From the NCBI GenBank assembly GCA_965199335.1, contig CBDAQZ010000003.1, positions 496,001 to 560,000 of the forward strand: a stretch of DNA of 64,000 nucleotides. Reading direction: 5' to 3'. Numbering within the stretch: position 1 is the first letter of the stretch; every line of letters starts with the position of its first letter. The position numbers and the translations under genes are program-made. The notes under the pieces are model-generated. The model was given only the letters and a program-made list of their open reading frames with translations. It was not told the origin of the DNA and did no database searches. Source of the DNA: CBDAQV01 sp965199335. GTDB taxonomy: Bacteria > Pseudomonadota > Alphaproteobacteria > CALMVH01. This document shows positions 36,424 to 44,497 of the stretch, in pieces.

Positions 36424-36454
36424 TCACGTGGTTTGTTGCAGAATCCTTTCCTGC
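36424..36454. repeat. 31-base direct repeat, left copy (duplicate of the cfa 3' end)
   Basis: This is identical, base for base, to 37342-37372, which is the last 10 codons plus stop of the cfa gene (minus strand). Flanking bases on both sides differ. Distance between copies is 918 bases. Here it lies in the intergenic region upstream of DUF1800 and serves no visible coding role. Confidence 0.95.
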
Positions 36455-36528
36455 CCACCATTTGATCGGTCGGAGGCTTCTAGCGTTATTCGGAGGAGCG
36501 GCCTCGTCTCACAGATGCCGCCGGCTAA

Positions 36529-36556
36529 TTGCAGGTAGCGGGAAGCATGTTATAAT
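36529..36556 (+). promoter_or_regulatory. Promoter for the TylF-like methyltransferase gene
   Basis: TTGCAG (36529-36534), 16-base spacer, then a perfect TATAAT (36551-36556). The ATG at 36562 is only 5 bases beyond the -10 box and there is no Shine-Dalgarno sequence, so transcription would start at or next to the start codon, giving a leaderless message. Confidence 0.6.
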
Positions 36557-36561
36557 TTTTT

Positions 36562-37308
36562 ATGTCCTATAGGTATTCTCCCTTAACCAGAACACTTAAG
36601 CAGATTTATCGTCTGTTCAGTCCTGTTCCAAGATCGCCATGGACTGCTGGTGAGGTGGAGGACATTTGTGCCGTCAACCTTGTGCCTCCACAAAAGCTCG
36701 TTGATTTTTTCACATCTTGCTTGGCCGAACTGACACGGATCAAGGGAGACGATATAGGCGACTATTTGGAATTTGGCGTTTTTAACGGCAATTCCATTGG
36801 AAGCATGTATCATGCTCGTGAGGCTGCAGGGTTGAGGTCACTCAGGCTTTTTGGCTTCGATGCTTTCCAAGGTTTGCCTTCCGGTTCGGAAAACGAAGAT
36901 GATGGCGTATGGCAAAAAGGGTTTTATTCCTGTTCTTTTCAACAAATGCAGCAGTGTTTGTTACAAAGAAACGTTGATCCCAACAACATTACCTGGGTCG
37001 ATGGTTGGTATGATCAGACGCTTAATGACGAAACAATAAGGAAATTCGATTTACGCAAAGTCGGCATCGCCTTTGTAGACTGCGACACATACAGTTCGTC
37101 GAAAGCCGTTCTCGATTTTCTCAAGCCCCTTATGGTCGAGCCGATGATCTTGTGCTTTGACGATTGGAAACTGAACGACCTGGATATCAAGGGAATGGGC
37201 GAATACAAGTCCTTCAATGAATTTCTGGAAGCCAATCCGGTTATAAGGGCAACGGAAATCAAGTCGTATAATCGGAAATCGAAGTCTTTTATGATCCGGC
37301 CGAGCTGA
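36562..37308 (+). CDS. TylF/MycF-family O-methyltransferase
   Basis: The 248-residue protein has the TylF family pattern: GDYLEFGVFNGNSIGSMYHA (SAM-binding loop), FGFDAFQGLP, GWYDQTLND and VDCDTYSSSKAVLDFLKPLM with metal-binding acidic residues, then CFDDWKLND. Members methylate sugar hydroxyls on macrolides or surface glycans. GC content is clearly below the neighbours and codon use differs, so it was probably acquired. It stands alone between DUF1800 and cfa, flanked by 31-base direct repeats. A short GC hairpin and TTTTTT follow the stop. Confidence 0.85.
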   Translation: MSYRYSPLTRTLKQIYRLFSPVPRSPWTAGEVEDICAVNLVPPQKLVDFFTSCLAELTRIKGDDIGDYLEFGVFNGNSIGSMYHAREAAGLRSLRLFGFDAFQGLPSGSENEDDGVWQKGFYSCSFQQMQQCLLQRNVDPNNITWVDGWYDQTLNDETIRKFDLRKVGIAFVDCDTYSSSKAVLDFLKPLMVEPMILCFDDWKLNDLDIKGMGEYKSFNEFLEANPVIRATEIKSYNRKSKSFMIRPS

Positions 37309-37341
37309 GCGGTTTTTTCGGCAATAAAATTGTCCTTATCA

Positions 37342-37372
37342 TCACGTGGTTTGTTGCAGAATCCTTTCCTGC
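37342..37372. repeat. 31-base direct repeat, right copy (inside cfa 3' end)
   Basis: These bases encode the C-terminal QERILQQTT and the stop of Cfa on the minus strand. They are identical to 36424-36454 and may be the original target site; the left copy would be the duplicate. Confidence 0.95.
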
Positions 37373-38562
37373 TCGACCATGTAATCGCGGGTCAGCGGCA
37401 CCGCGTCGATTGCCTTGGATAGCTGAATCTGGAACACCATCTGGTGATTGTAGCGGAACGCCGCCTCGCAGCTGGCGAGATAGAAATCCCACATGCGGCA
37501 GAAACGCTCATCGTAGATCTGCTGGATCAGCGACAGCCGGTCGTGGAAGCGCTTGCGCCAGTGGCGCAGGGTCTCGGCGTAATGAAGGCGCAGTATCTCG
37601 ATATCGGTGACCCACAGGCCCGAACGCTCGATCTGCGGCACCACCTCGGACAGGGCCGGCACGTAGCCGCCGGGGAAGATGTATTTGCGAATCCACGGAT
37701 TGGTAAGGCCCGGGCCGCCGCGCCTGCCGATCGAGTGGATCAGCGCCACACCATCGGGCGCCAGCAGGTCCGACACGCGCTTGAAAAAGTCGCCGTAATT
37801 GGGCACGCCGACATGCTCGAACATGCCGACCGAGACGATACGGTCGAAGCTGCCGGTCACGTCGCGGTAGTCGCGCAGCTCGAAGGTCACGCGGTCGCTC
37901 AGGCCCGCCTCCTCCGCCCGCTGCTGCGCGACCGCCAGCTGTTCCTCCGACAGGGTGATACCGGTGACATGGACATCCGCCGCCCGCGCCAGGGTCAGCG
38001 CCATGCCGCCCCAGCCGCAGCCGATATCGAGGACGCGCTGCCCCGGCTGCAACAACAGCTTGGCGGCGATATGATATTTCTTGGCCGCCTGCGCTTCTTC
38101 CAACGTGCTGCCGGGGGTCGGGAAATAACCGCAGGAATACTGTCGGTCCTTGTCCAGGAACTGGCGGTACAGCAGGTCGGACAGATCGTAATGATGCGCG
38201 ACGTTGCGCTTGGCGTTGACCCGGTCATTGGCCTGCTGCCAGCGCCGCATCAGCGCCAGCCGCAGCTTCGACCAGAATCCGGGCTTCTTCTTGCGCGCCA
38301 GCACATTGGCGACCCACAGGTCGAAGAACTCCGGCAGCGTGCCCTTTTCGAACACGATACGACCGTCCATGAACCCCTCGCCGAAGCAAAGCTCGGGATA
38401 AAGGGCGATTTTCCAGGGGGTCAGCCGGTCGGTGAAACGAAGTACGATATCGAATTGCGGCATGCCCGGCAGAAGTGCGCCGAACCGGTACATCGAGCCA
38501 TTGGGCCAGACGAATGTCAGCATTCCGATCGGTATGAGACGCCGTATCATCCAGGTTAGCAT
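37342..38562 (-). CDS. cfa: Cyclopropane-fatty-acyl-phospholipid synthase
   Basis: The 406-residue protein has an N-terminal lipid-binding domain (YPELCFGEGFMDGRIVFEKG) and a SAM methyltransferase domain (VLDIGCGWGGMALTLAR, GITLSEEQLAVAQQRA, SVGMFEHVGVPNYGDFF). The enzyme adds a methylene bridge to unsaturated acyl chains of membrane phospholipids, usually in stationary phase or acid stress. The ATG at 38562 with AGGAT 9 bases upstream is preferred over an upstream in-frame codon. The 3' end is duplicated at 36424-36454. It is divergent from the mtnX-like gene. Confidence 0.93.
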   Translation of the reverse strand: MLTWMIRRLIPIGMLTFVWPNGSMYRFGALLPGMPQFDIVLRFTDRLTPWKIALYPELCFGEGFMDGRIVFEKGTLPEFFDLWVANVLARKKKPGFWSKLRLALMRRWQQANDRVNAKRNVAHHYDLSDLLYRQFLDKDRQYSCGYFPTPGSTLEEAQAAKKYHIAAKLLLQPGQRVLDIGCGWGGMALTLARAADVHVTGITLSEEQLAVAQQRAEEAGLSDRVTFELRDYRDVTGSFDRIVSVGMFEHVGVPNYGDFFKRVSDLLAPDGVALIHSIGRRGGPGLTNPWIRKYIFPGGYVPALSEVVPQIERSGLWVTDIEILRLHYAETLRHWRKRFHDRLSLIQQIYDERFCRMWDFYLASCEAAFRYNHQMVFQIQLSKAIDAVPLTRDYMVEQERILQQTT

Positions 38563-38644
38563 GTGTGCGATCCTGCCATATTCGTGGACACTGCCGATTG
38601 TAGCAGCTAGACCTTTGCCTGTCCCCACTTAAGCGAGATGTGAT

Positions 38645-39331
38645 TTGCGCTGGCAGATTCTGTGCGATTTCGACGGCACTATTTCGGTCGATGACACGGT
38701 CGAAGGCATACTGGATCGCTTCGGCAAACCGGAATGGCGCGAAATCGACCGCGCCATGGCCGAGGGCGAATACGGCAGCCGCGAGGCCCGCCAGCGCCAG
38801 ACGACCCTGATGCAGGCCGGACAGGCGGACGTGGAGGCCTATTTGCAGACCGTAAGCATCGATCCCGGCTTCCCGGCGTTCCTGGCCGAAACTTCCAGGG
38901 CCGGCCTGCCCCTGACCATCGTCAGCGACGGCTACGACATCGCGGTGAAGCAGGTCTTCGCCCGCCACGGGATCGAGAATCTGGATGTACTGGCGAATGG
39001 CTTGCTATTTCAATCAAGCGGCTGCGCGGTCGAATTCCCATTCACCGACCCCGATTGCGCAATCGAGGCCGGGCTGTGCAAATGCAGCGCCATGGGTCGC
39101 CTGCGCAACCGCAAGAGTGTGCTGATCGGCGACGGCTTTTCCGATTTCTGCACCGCCGGGGCCGCCGACTTCGTATTCGCCAAAGGCGAGCTGGCGGTAC
39201 ATTGCCGCAGCGAAAACATCCCGTATGTCCGCTTCGAACGCTTCGAGGAGCTGGTGCCGCTGGTGTCGCTGATTTCCGGCGACGGCGCTGGCCTTCTGGC
39301 ACTGGCGGAACAACAGATGGCAAGCCGATGA
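38645..39331 (+). CDS. MtnX-like HAD-family phosphatase
   Basis: The 228-residue protein is a HAD phosphatase close to MtnX/phosphoserine phosphatase: motif I LCDFDGTISVDDT (nucleophile Asp and acid/base Asp), motif II TIVSDGYD, and motif IV VLIGDGFSDFC. MtnX acts on 2-hydroxy-3-keto-5-methylthiopentenyl-1-phosphate in methionine salvage, but no other mtn genes are near, so the substrate stays open. The start is a TTG at 38645. The stop overlaps purB by 4 bases (ATGA), so it is co-translated with purB. Confidence 0.8.
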   Translation: MRWQILCDFDGTISVDDTVEGILDRFGKPEWREIDRAMAEGEYGSREARQRQTTLMQAGQADVEAYLQTVSIDPGFPAFLAETSRAGLPLTIVSDGYDIAVKQVFARHGIENLDVLANGLLFQSSGCAVEFPFTDPDCAIEAGLCKCSAMGRLRNRKSVLIGDGFSDFCTAGAADFVFAKGELAVHCRSENIPYVRFERFEELVPLVSLISGDGAGLLALAEQQMASR

Positions 39332-40662
39332 TCCCCCGCTACAGCCGCCCCGAAATGACCGCCATCTGGGAGCCGGAGAACCGCTTCCGCATCTGGCTGG
39401 AAATCGAATCCTGTGCCGCCGAGGCGATGGCCGATCTGGGCACGATCCCGAAGGAGGCCGCCGTCGCCATCCGCGAGCGCGGCGATTTCGACATCGCCCG
39501 CATCGACGAGATCGAGGAGAAGGTAAAGCACGACGTCATCGCGTTCCTGACCAGCGTCACCGAGCATGTCGGCGAGGAAGCGCGCTTCATGCACCAGGGC
39601 ATGACATCGTCGGACGTGCTGGACACCTGCCTGTCCTACCAGCTGGCGCAGGCGACCGATATTTTGCTGGAGGGCGTCGCCCTGGTGCGCCAGGCGCTGA
39701 AGCGGCGGGCGCTGGAATACAAATACGTGCCCACCATCGGCCGCAGCCATGGCATCCATGCCGAACCGACCACGTTCGGGCTGAAGCTGGCCGGCCACTA
39801 CGCCGCCTTTGCCCGGGCCGAGGAGCGGCTGGTCGCGGCACGGCGCGAGATCGCGGTCTGCGCCATTTCCGGCCCGGTCGGCACCTTCGCCACGGTCGAT
39901 CCGCGGGTCGAGGCCTATGTCGCCGAACGGCTGGGCCTGACGGTCGAGGCGGTATCGACGCAGGTGATCCCGCGCGACCGCCACGCGATGTATTTCGCCA
40001 CGCTGGGCGTCATCGCCAGCAGCATCGAGAACCTGGCGACCGAAGTCAGGCACCTGCAGCGCAGCGAAGTGCGCGAGGCGGAGGAATATTTCTCGGCCGG
40101 CCAGAAGGGCTCGTCCGCGATGCCGCACAAGCGCAACCCCATCAAGTCGGAAAACCTTACCGGCCTTGCCCGCATCGTCCGGGCCGCCGTCACCCCGGCG
40201 CTCGAGAATGTGACGCTGTGGCACGAGCGCGACATCTCGCACTCCGCCGTCGAACGCGTCTTCGCGCCGGACGCGACCATAACCCTGGACTTCGCCCTGC
40301 GCCGCGCCGCCGACATGATAGAGAACATGGTGATCTATCCCGATGCGATGAAGCGCAACCTCGACCTGCATGGCGGGCTCGTCTTCTCGCAGCGCATCCT
40401 GCTGGCGCTGACGCAAACGGGAATGAGCCGGGAGGACGCCTATGCGACCGTGCAGCGCAACGCGATGAAGGTGTGGGACGAACCGACCTCAGGTAAGGAG
40501 CCGGCCTTCCTGACCCATCTGAAAGCCGACGAGGAAATAGCCGGCTATATCGACCGGGACGATCTGGCGGCGCTGTTCGACTACGCGTTCTACAGCCGTC
40601 ACGTCGACGAGATTTTTGCGCGGGTGTTCGGGGAAGCGACTATAACCGCTTGTGCATTTTGA
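39328..40662 (+). CDS. purB: Adenylosuccinate lyase
   Basis: The 444-residue protein is a fumarase/aspartase superfamily member with the signature GSSAMPHKRNPIKSENLTG and the MTSSDVLDTCLSYQL and IGRSHGIHAEPTTFGLKLAG catalytic loops (His in GRSHG). It splits SAICAR and adenylosuccinate in purine synthesis. The ATG at 39328 overlaps the upstream stop. The last 23 bases overlap a convergent GNAT gene. Confidence 0.96.
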   Translation: MIPRYSRPEMTAIWEPENRFRIWLEIESCAAEAMADLGTIPKEAAVAIRERGDFDIARIDEIEEKVKHDVIAFLTSVTEHVGEEARFMHQGMTSSDVLDTCLSYQLAQATDILLEGVALVRQALKRRALEYKYVPTIGRSHGIHAEPTTFGLKLAGHYAAFARAEERLVAARREIAVCAISGPVGTFATVDPRVEAYVAERLGLTVEAVSTQVIPRDRHAMYFATLGVIASSIENLATEVRHLQRSEVREAEEYFSAGQKGSSAMPHKRNPIKSENLTGLARIVRAAVTPALENVTLWHERDISHSAVERVFAPDATITLDFALRRAADMIENMVIYPDAMKRNLDLHGGLVFSQRILLALTQTGMSREDAYATVQRNAMKVWDEPTSGKEPAFLTHLKADEEIAGYIDRDDLAALFDYAFYSRHVDEIFARVFGEATITACAF

Positions 40663-41083
40663 TGTGCGGAAGGCCGGTGGGCGTACCGATGTATACTGGA
40701 CCCTCCTCCGAATAACCCTGCTTTTCATAGAACGGGATCGCCGTTCCCCGCGCGTCGAGCACGATCTCGGTCCAGCCATGCCGGATGGCGATCTGCTCCA
40801 GTTCGGCGACCAGCTTCGCGCCGATGCCGGAACCCTGTGCCTCAGGCGCAACGGCCATCTGACGCAAATGCGCGCGCCCCTCTTCATCCGGCAGGCTGAG
40901 GATCACCGTGCCCAGAACTTCATCGCCTCGCCAGGCGGCAAGGTGAATATCGTCATTTTCCGCCATCAGATCGTCGTGGTTGAAATCCATACCCAGCGGC
41001 GTGCGCAACAGGCGGCGGCGCAACGCCACCGTTTGCCAGTATTCCGGAGTGTCATGAACGGCGGTTCGAATTTGGATGGTCAT
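40640..41083 (-). CDS. GNAT family N-acetyltransferase
   Basis: The 147-residue protein has motif A (LRQMAVAPEAQGSGIGAKLV) and motif B (IPFYEKQGYSEEGPVY) of GNAT enzymes. The N-terminal PEYWQTVALRRRLLRTPLG resembles ElaA-like or unassigned GNATs. The substrate is unknown. It overlaps purB convergently by 23 bases. Upstream of its start lies a GTCATTCC-type repeat and the end of the desaturase gene. Confidence 0.8.
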   Translation of the reverse strand: MTIQIRTAVHDTPEYWQTVALRRRLLRTPLGMDFNHDDLMAENDDIHLAAWRGDEVLGTVILSLPDEEGRAHLRQMAVAPEAQGSGIGAKLVAELEQIAIRHGWTEIVLDARGTAIPFYEKQGYSEEGPVYIGTPTGLPHIKMHKRL

Positions 41084-41172
41084 GCATAATTATCGCAATT
41101 TACTTGAACTTCGTCCAGTTCCGGCCTCGATGCATTACCTAATAGTCATTCCGACATGCGCGCAGCGCATCC

Positions 41173-42084
41173 TTAGGCTCGCGTAATCCCTGCCCGTTCC
41201 GGCAATGTCTCGGGCAATTGCACGTCCCAAGCCAGTCCCAGCATTTCCAGCAGCTGCACGAAGCGGTAGCCGATGTCGATCTGGCCGGGATACAGGCCAT
41301 GGCGCGCCGATCCGGGGAAGGCGTGATGGTTGTTGTGCCAGGCTTCCCCCATCGTCGGGATCGCCAGCCACGGTACGTCGTGCGCCTGCACCGCCGCACC
41401 GTCGACCAGCCAGCTTTGCGGACCGTCGGTATGGGCGATGCGGGTGATGAACCAGTGCATCGTCGTGCAGGCGGTCACGCGCACGCAGACGCCCCACGCC
41501 ACATAGGCCATGCCGCCGCAGGCATACAGAGCGATGCCGATCGGCACCTGCAGCAGCATCCAGTAGCGGTCGAGGAAGACATAGAACGGATCGTCGGCGA
41601 TACCTGGGCCGGGATCGAAACCCGGCGGCTGGTCGAGACGCATGCGGCAATGCAGGTTGCCCCACAGATCGCGCGCGATACCGTAGCGGTGGGCGAAGAA
41701 ATCATGGCACTCGGGCTGGCGCTGCGCCCAGTCGCGCGTGTCGTGGGTGCGTATGGTCCAGAACGGGCCGCCCATGCCCACCGCCGCGCCGAGCAGCACC
41801 AGGATGCGTTCCACCCATTTGGGGCACTGGAAGCTGCGATGGATCAACCGCCGGTGAAAGCCGACCGAATGCCCGGCGCACAACGTGACCGCCCCGATCG
41901 CCAGCGCCGTCAACAGCGCGCCCCAGCTGAAATAAAGCGGCGCCAGTACGAGCGCCGCCAGCAGCATGCCGCCATTCCACAACGAATGATGCGGCTCCCA
42001 AATCACGCGTCCATGCACCGCATTGGCGCCCGGCGTCAGGACCAGGGAATGTACCCGGTGAAGGTCGTGTCGCTCTTCGGACAT
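41173..42084 (-). CDS. Acyl-CoA/acyl-lipid desaturase-like membrane protein
   Basis: The 303-residue protein has four transmembrane helices and histidine boxes: HSVGFHRRLIHRSF (first), and EAWHNNHHAFPGSARHG (third). The second box, normally HRxHH, reads RTHDTRDWAQR followed by CHDFFAHRYG, so metal ligands may differ. Family members insert double bonds with a di-iron centre. It lies 100 bases downstream of a MarR/GbsR-type regulator on the same strand, which is a likely controller. Cfa, 3 kb away, would use unsaturated products. Confidence 0.85.
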   Translation of the reverse strand: MSEERHDLHRVHSLVLTPGANAVHGRVIWEPHHSLWNGGMLLAALVLAPLYFSWGALLTALAIGAVTLCAGHSVGFHRRLIHRSFQCPKWVERILVLLGAAVGMGGPFWTIRTHDTRDWAQRQPECHDFFAHRYGIARDLWGNLHCRMRLDQPPGFDPGPGIADDPFYVFLDRYWMLLQVPIGIALYACGGMAYVAWGVCVRVTACTTMHWFITRIAHTDGPQSWLVDGAAVQAHDVPWLAIPTMGEAWHNNHHAFPGSARHGLYPGQIDIGYRFVQLLEMLGLAWDVQLPETLPERAGITRA

Positions 42085-42184
42085 GGGGCATTTTTATAAT
42101 TCCAATAGAGCCATGTCAATGATTAGCTTATTACCTAATTATTGTTCCGAAATGCAGGCAACGCCTCGGGATGATATCGGTATT

Positions 42185-42694
42185 TTAGAACCGTCCCGCG
42201 AACCGCGAGGCCCGTCCGCCGAAGCGGATCAGTCGCGCCAGGCCGGCGGGCGACAGGCGCGCGGTCTGGCGGGATATGGCGGCAAGGTCGTGGAACATGC
42301 CCGCCAGATCGTCCAGGCGCCTTACCGCACTGGCGGGCGTAGCATCGTCCTCTTTCGCGCTATCACGGCAAGCGGCGATCGTTGCGATGGCGGGCTGCAT
42401 CTCGCGCGCCATGCGCTGTTGCAACGCGGTCAGCATCATGTCCCAGGGATCGCGGCGTGCATCCCAGCCGGCCGGCGTTTCATGCGCCATGCCCCACTGC
42501 CGCAGGTCATCCAGTGTCTTGGCCGCTTGCGCTTCCGGCATGTCCAGCGCCGCAGCGGCCTGCGCCAGCGGCAAGGGACCATCGGCGATATAGAGCAGCG
42601 CATGCATGCGGCAGGTCGCGGCGGACAATCCCCAGCGCGGCCCCATCTCGCCGAAATAGCGCACGAAGTCCTGCAGGGCGGGCGTAAGGTTCAT
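42185..42694 (-). CDS. GbsR/MarR-type transcriptional regulator
   Basis: The 169-residue protein has a winged-helix DNA-binding region (LSAATCRMHALLYIADGPLP, LAQAAAALDMPEAQAAKTLD) as in GbsR-type MarR-family regulators, with an all-helical C-terminal part for dimerisation. The downstream desaturase gene is its probable target, with an AT-rich gap between them (42085-42184) as the operator region. Both flanks of the desaturase gene contain ATTACCTAAT (41134, 42130), which could be coincidence. ATG start at 42694. Confidence 0.75.
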   Translation of the reverse strand: MNLTPALQDFVRYFGEMGPRWGLSAATCRMHALLYIADGPLPLAQAAAALDMPEAQAAKTLDDLRQWGMAHETPAGWDARRDPWDMMLTALQQRMAREMQPAIATIAACRDSAKEDDATPASAVRRLDDLAGMFHDLAAISRQTARLSPAGLARLIRFGGRASRFAGRF

Positions 42695-42724
42695 GCATAG
42701 AACGTACTGCGGGAAACGGCGATT

Positions 42725-42756
42725 GTCATTCCATCATGCACAGCATGCGGAATGAC
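42725..42756. repeat. Dispersed inverted-repeat element (GTCATTCC type)
   Basis: GTCATTCC and GGAATGAC flank an inner ATGC...GCAT pair, giving a long imperfect stem. A partner copy lies at 41146-41171 (degenerate, GTCATTCCGACATGC). It falls between the pilus ATPase stop and the regulator start and has no T-run. Confidence 0.7.
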
Positions 42757-42768
42757 GATCGCAAAGTC

Positions 42769-44403
42769 TCAGTGGCCGCCGATCTGCTTGGCGCCGGCGG
42801 TGTGGACCTTGCCGCTATCGCCCTTGCGCGCCTTGTTCGCTTCCATCTCCTGCATCAGCATGTCGATGCCTTCGGTCTCTTCGTCGTTGTTGTCGATTTC
42901 CGACTGGAACACGCGATAGACTTCCTCGGCCGTGGTCAGGCCTTCGCGGATCTTGCTGACGGCGTCGGCGACCATCGACGGCCACCAGCGTTCGCCGTTG
43001 ACCGCGCGCTCGACCTCGCCCTCGTTGCGGAACAGGGCGCATTCGGCGACGACGGTACGGCCGGCATAGCCGGTGAACAGACAGTTCTCGCAGCCCTCGC
43101 CCTTGCAGCCGGCACAGACGGTGCGGACAAGGCGCTGGACCATGACGCCGCGCAGCAGCGGCTTCAGGTCGAAGTCGGAAACGCCGAGCGAGCGCAGGCG
43201 GCCCATGGCGCCGCGGACGGTACCAGTGTGCAGCGTGGCCAGCACAAGGTGACCCGTTTCCGCGGCGCGCAATGTCAGCTTCGCGGTTTCGACGTCGCGC
43301 ACCTCGCCCAGCATGATGACGTCTGGATCGGCACGCATGAAGGCGCGCAGGGCAAAGGCGAAGTCGAGGCCGACGATCGGGTTGACGTTGACCTGGCCGA
43401 CATAGGGAATGCGATATTCGACCGGATCCTCGACGGTGCGGATCGCCTTGCCGAAGCGGTCCATCTCGCGCACCGTGGCGTTCAGAGTCGTCGTCTTGCC
43501 CGAACCGGTCGCGCCGCAGATGAGGCAGAGACCGAAGGGATAGTTGGTGGCCGATCGCCAGCTGGCGATCTGGGTGATGCCCAGCTCGGACAGCGAACGC
43601 TGCGCCTTGTCGGGATCGAGAAGCCGGATGACGATGACTTCGCCGTTGACCGTCGGCACCGTGGCGACACGCATGTCGACCAGGCGGTTGCGGAATTCCA
43701 TGGTAAAGCCGCCGTCCTGCGGGATGCGGGTTTCCACCTGATCCATGCGGCTGCGATCCTTGATCTGCGCCGCCAGCACGCCGAACTGCTCCAGCGTGCC
43801 TTCGTGGATGATCTTGCGGATGCCGAGGTGGCGGAAGAATACGGTATAGGAGCGCAAACGCGGCTCGATATGGATATCCGATGCGCCGACCAGGATGGCC
43901 TTCTTCATGATCAGGTCGATGACTTCCGCGTCGTCCTCGACCTTGTCCATCTGCGCGTCGTCGTTCTCGCGGCTGATGCCCTCGATGAAATTGGTCAGGT
44001 CGCCCGGCGACAGGGAGACGAAGACGAGCTTCTTGTCGGGATAGTATTTCTGCGTCACCTGCCGCACGACGTTTTCGTTGGCCAGCGTCGACAGGTAGAC
44101 GTTCTCGTGCGTCTCGGCCGAGACGACGATGTTGTAGTGTTCCAGCAGGTCATGCGGGATGCGGGCGTTGAAAGCCTTTTCGAAAACGATGTATTCCGGC
44201 GACAGCTTCAGGATCGCCTTGACCAGGTCGGCATAGCGCAGGAATCCGTTGCGGACCAGGATGTTACCGATACGCTCGCCGGTGATGCGGCTTTCCATGA
44301 CCGCGGCTTCGACAGCCTCGCGGTCGGCCAGCCCCTGCTCCACCAGATAGTCGCCGATGCGCTGGTTGCCCTGCAAACCGATCGCTGGAATTTCTAGATC
44401 CAT
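42769..44403 (-). CDS. GspE/PilB-type secretion/pilus assembly ATPase
   Basis: The 544-residue protein has an N-terminal GspE-like domain (RIGDYLVEQGLADREAVEAA), HIEPR of the N2 domain, Walker A GATGSGKTTT (~296-305), Asp box RTVEDPVEY, Walker B VIMLGEVRDVET and a zinc-binding CAGCKGEGCENC (~429-440). Such hexamers power pilus extension or type II secretion from the cytoplasmic face. No PilC/GspF, PilD or secretin gene is next to it. It is the last gene of a minus-strand cluster with pilin-like genes. The ATG at 44403 (TAGG upstream) is preferred over TTG 44421. Confidence 0.92.
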   Translation of the reverse strand: MDLEIPAIGLQGNQRIGDYLVEQGLADREAVEAAVMESRITGERIGNILVRNGFLRYADLVKAILKLSPEYIVFEKAFNARIPHDLLEHYNIVVSAETHENVYLSTLANENVVRQVTQKYYPDKKLVFVSLSPGDLTNFIEGISRENDDAQMDKVEDDAEVIDLIMKKAILVGASDIHIEPRLRSYTVFFRHLGIRKIIHEGTLEQFGVLAAQIKDRSRMDQVETRIPQDGGFTMEFRNRLVDMRVATVPTVNGEVIVIRLLDPDKAQRSLSELGITQIASWRSATNYPFGLCLICGATGSGKTTTLNATVREMDRFGKAIRTVEDPVEYRIPYVGQVNVNPIVGLDFAFALRAFMRADPDVIMLGEVRDVETAKLTLRAAETGHLVLATLHTGTVRGAMGRLRSLGVSDFDLKPLLRGVMVQRLVRTVCAGCKGEGCENCLFTGYAGRTVVAECALFRNEGEVERAVNGERWWPSMVADAVSKIREGLTTAEEVYRVFQSEIDNNDEETEGIDMLMQEMEANKARKGDSGKVHTAGAKQIGGH

Positions 44404-44497
44404 CAGCCTAGCCCTCGCCAAAGTCAGGTCTGCAGTTTTACAGCAACATGGTTAAGAAACCGCTGTCACCCGCAAGATTCTCCGGCGACGGATCAGG

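Larger units (their letters stand above)
36424..37372. mobile_element. Putative single-gene insertion flanked by 31-base direct repeats
   Basis: The segment between the two identical 31-base sequences holds one complete low-GC gene (TylF-like) with its own promoter, placed exactly at the 3' end of cfa. The structure is what site-specific integration or a recombination event that restores the target gene end would leave. There is no recombinase gene inside, so it would be either a remnant or a passively mobilised cassette. The boundaries are inferred from the repeats alone. Confidence 0.45.

Noticed and set aside
38734..39327. Upstream extension of purB in the same frame
   Set aside because: It runs through the mtnX-like gene; the true start at 39328 overlaps that gene's stop and matches the family N-terminus.
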